15,116 nucleotides of DNA from Chrysochromulina parva (Eukaryota; Haptophyta; Prymnesiales; Chrysochromulinaceae), in assembly GCA_002887195.1 (NCBI GenBank), contig PJAB01001352.1, positions 1 to 15,116 on the forward strand, read 5' to 3'. Position numbers and translations under genes: made by a program. This document shows, one piece after another, positions 15,111-15,116 of this stretch. The notes under the pieces were generated by a model. That model was given only the letters and a program-made list of their open reading frames with translations. It had not been told where the DNA came from and searched no databases. Positions within the stretch are counted from its first letter, which is position 1. Each line of letters starts with the position of its first letter.

Positions 15111-15116
15111 GCGCCG
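13225..15116 (-). CDS. Zinc-finger / IQ / ARM-repeat protein with Ala-Glu-Lys tail, 2 exons visible, N-terminus beyond right edge
   Basis: Minus strand; exons are 15116-13912 (open at the edge) and 13668-13225, phase 0, giving 548 residues in the window. The intron at 13911-13669 has donor CAG|GTGTGC and acceptor TGCAG|GCTGCG. Order of parts: a poly-Gly run with Asp; a Cys/His finger CKCDECGIRYCSEEH..W..GHKHSC resembling the second half of a MYND finger (AN1-like is an alternative); HSHSH and HIHIH runs; an IQ motif (SIQAASRGRAGRRAAA, IQxxxRGxxxR) suggesting calmodulin binding; two ARM/HEAT-like helical repeats (VAGLVRAMNAYRSAAELQSL, ALEGLCSAIRTHSTDGNVLR and the following helices to EEALRLAMQ). 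In the last exon, PAWFEKVKLAHQWLVMHGKLL leads to an [10 protein letters not shown] array ending KKADTGGNPKGKQK. It is likely a scaffold protein, with no catalytic signature seen. The ATG at 14982 lies within the finger and is unlikely to be the true start. Confidence 0.8.
13669..13938 (-). repeat. Four copies of an exon-end 27-mer inside and around the ARM-gene intron
   Basis: The 27-mer encoding EEALRLAMQ lies at 13912-13938, 13845-13871, 13758-13784 and 13669-13695, nearly identical (one has a GCA codon). The spacers are 10-bp units GGTCATCAGA and GGCAATCAGC. The outermost copy is the end of exon 1 and the copy at 13669-13695 abuts the start of the last exon. Copies at 13758 and 13669 are followed by GCTGCG (exon-like), the other two by GTGTGC (donor-like). 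Confidence 0.93.
14369..14713. repeat. Dispersed TGTGAATGTGAATG motif, four copies, one inverted
   Basis: TGTGAATGTGAATG occurs near 14371, 14538 and 14700 on the plus strand and inverted near 14604-14617, all inside the ARM-gene coding exon. Depending on orientation and frame the copies encode HSHSH, HIHIH or VNVNA. The last two copies share about 18 nt as an inverted repeat. Confidence 0.8.
15049..15110 (-). repeat. GCC trinucleotide tract encoding poly-Gly
   Basis: GCC repeats with two GTC interruptions run to the window end. In the coding frame they give Gly with Asp interruptions, immediately before the zinc finger. Confidence 0.85.

Overview
This is nuclear DNA from a GC-rich, gene-dense, intron-containing eukaryote. 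It is not bacterial: the genes carry GT-AG introns, no Shine-Dalgarno operons are visible, and the families are eukaryotic (ERG4/ERG24 sterol reductase, OTU protease, UBA, EF-hand, ARM/IQ). Several features suggest a haptophyte-type microalga: very high GC, long PPSPSPPPP and EKAAA low-complexity tracts, a CDKC-type zinc knuckle joined to an OTU domain, and a GGGW..TWHSATDQL..VYGTP secreted domain. The lineage is an inference from recalled family resemblance, not a search result.

Eight protein genes are supported. (1) Minus strand, from 2516 off the left edge: a secreted protein with beta-helix turns encoded one per small exon, then a fibrinogen-like domain, a long Pro/Ser region and a small terminal domain. 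(2) Minus strand, 4893 to 3045: a five-exon sterol reductase. I reconstructed its splice sites; they give a continuous 439-residue protein. (3) Plus strand, 5083-5772: a UBA protein with a Tyr-rich tail. (4) Plus strand, 6289-6819: an EF-hand protein. (5) Minus strand, 8008 to 7265: a zinc-knuckle OTU cysteine protease. (6) Plus strand, 8159-9211: a membrane-anchored 2-oxoglutarate/Fe(II) dioxygenase-like protein, head-to-head with gene 5. (7) Plus strand, 9528-12317: a two-transmembrane protein built around a roughly 200-residue (EKAAA)n helix. (8) Minus strand, from the right edge to 13225: a zinc-finger, IQ-motif, ARM-repeat protein with an Ala/Glu/Lys tail and one intron.

The most interesting structure lies in the introns. 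All four introns of the sterol reductase and the intron of gene 8 are built from one family of 10-bp units (plus-strand consensus about GGYMHTCAGA), all in the same orientation relative to transcription. In four of these five introns the adjacent exon sequence is itself duplicated. In the clearest case a 25-bp exact direct repeat is offset by exactly the 73-bp intron length, so removing the intron leaves one clean exon copy. This looks like recent intron creation by introner-like insertion or templated duplication. Gene 1 shows a related effect: three consecutive introns share an identical 17-nt 5' end while the exons between them have diverged. In gene 5, the 29 bp encoding the catalytic-His C-terminus and stop codon are amplified into five tandem copies.

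The genes have no obvious common pathway. The layout is an ordinary compact nuclear gene series with two divergent promoter regions (4894-5082 and 8009-8158) and two convergent 3' regions (6820-7264 and 12318-13224).
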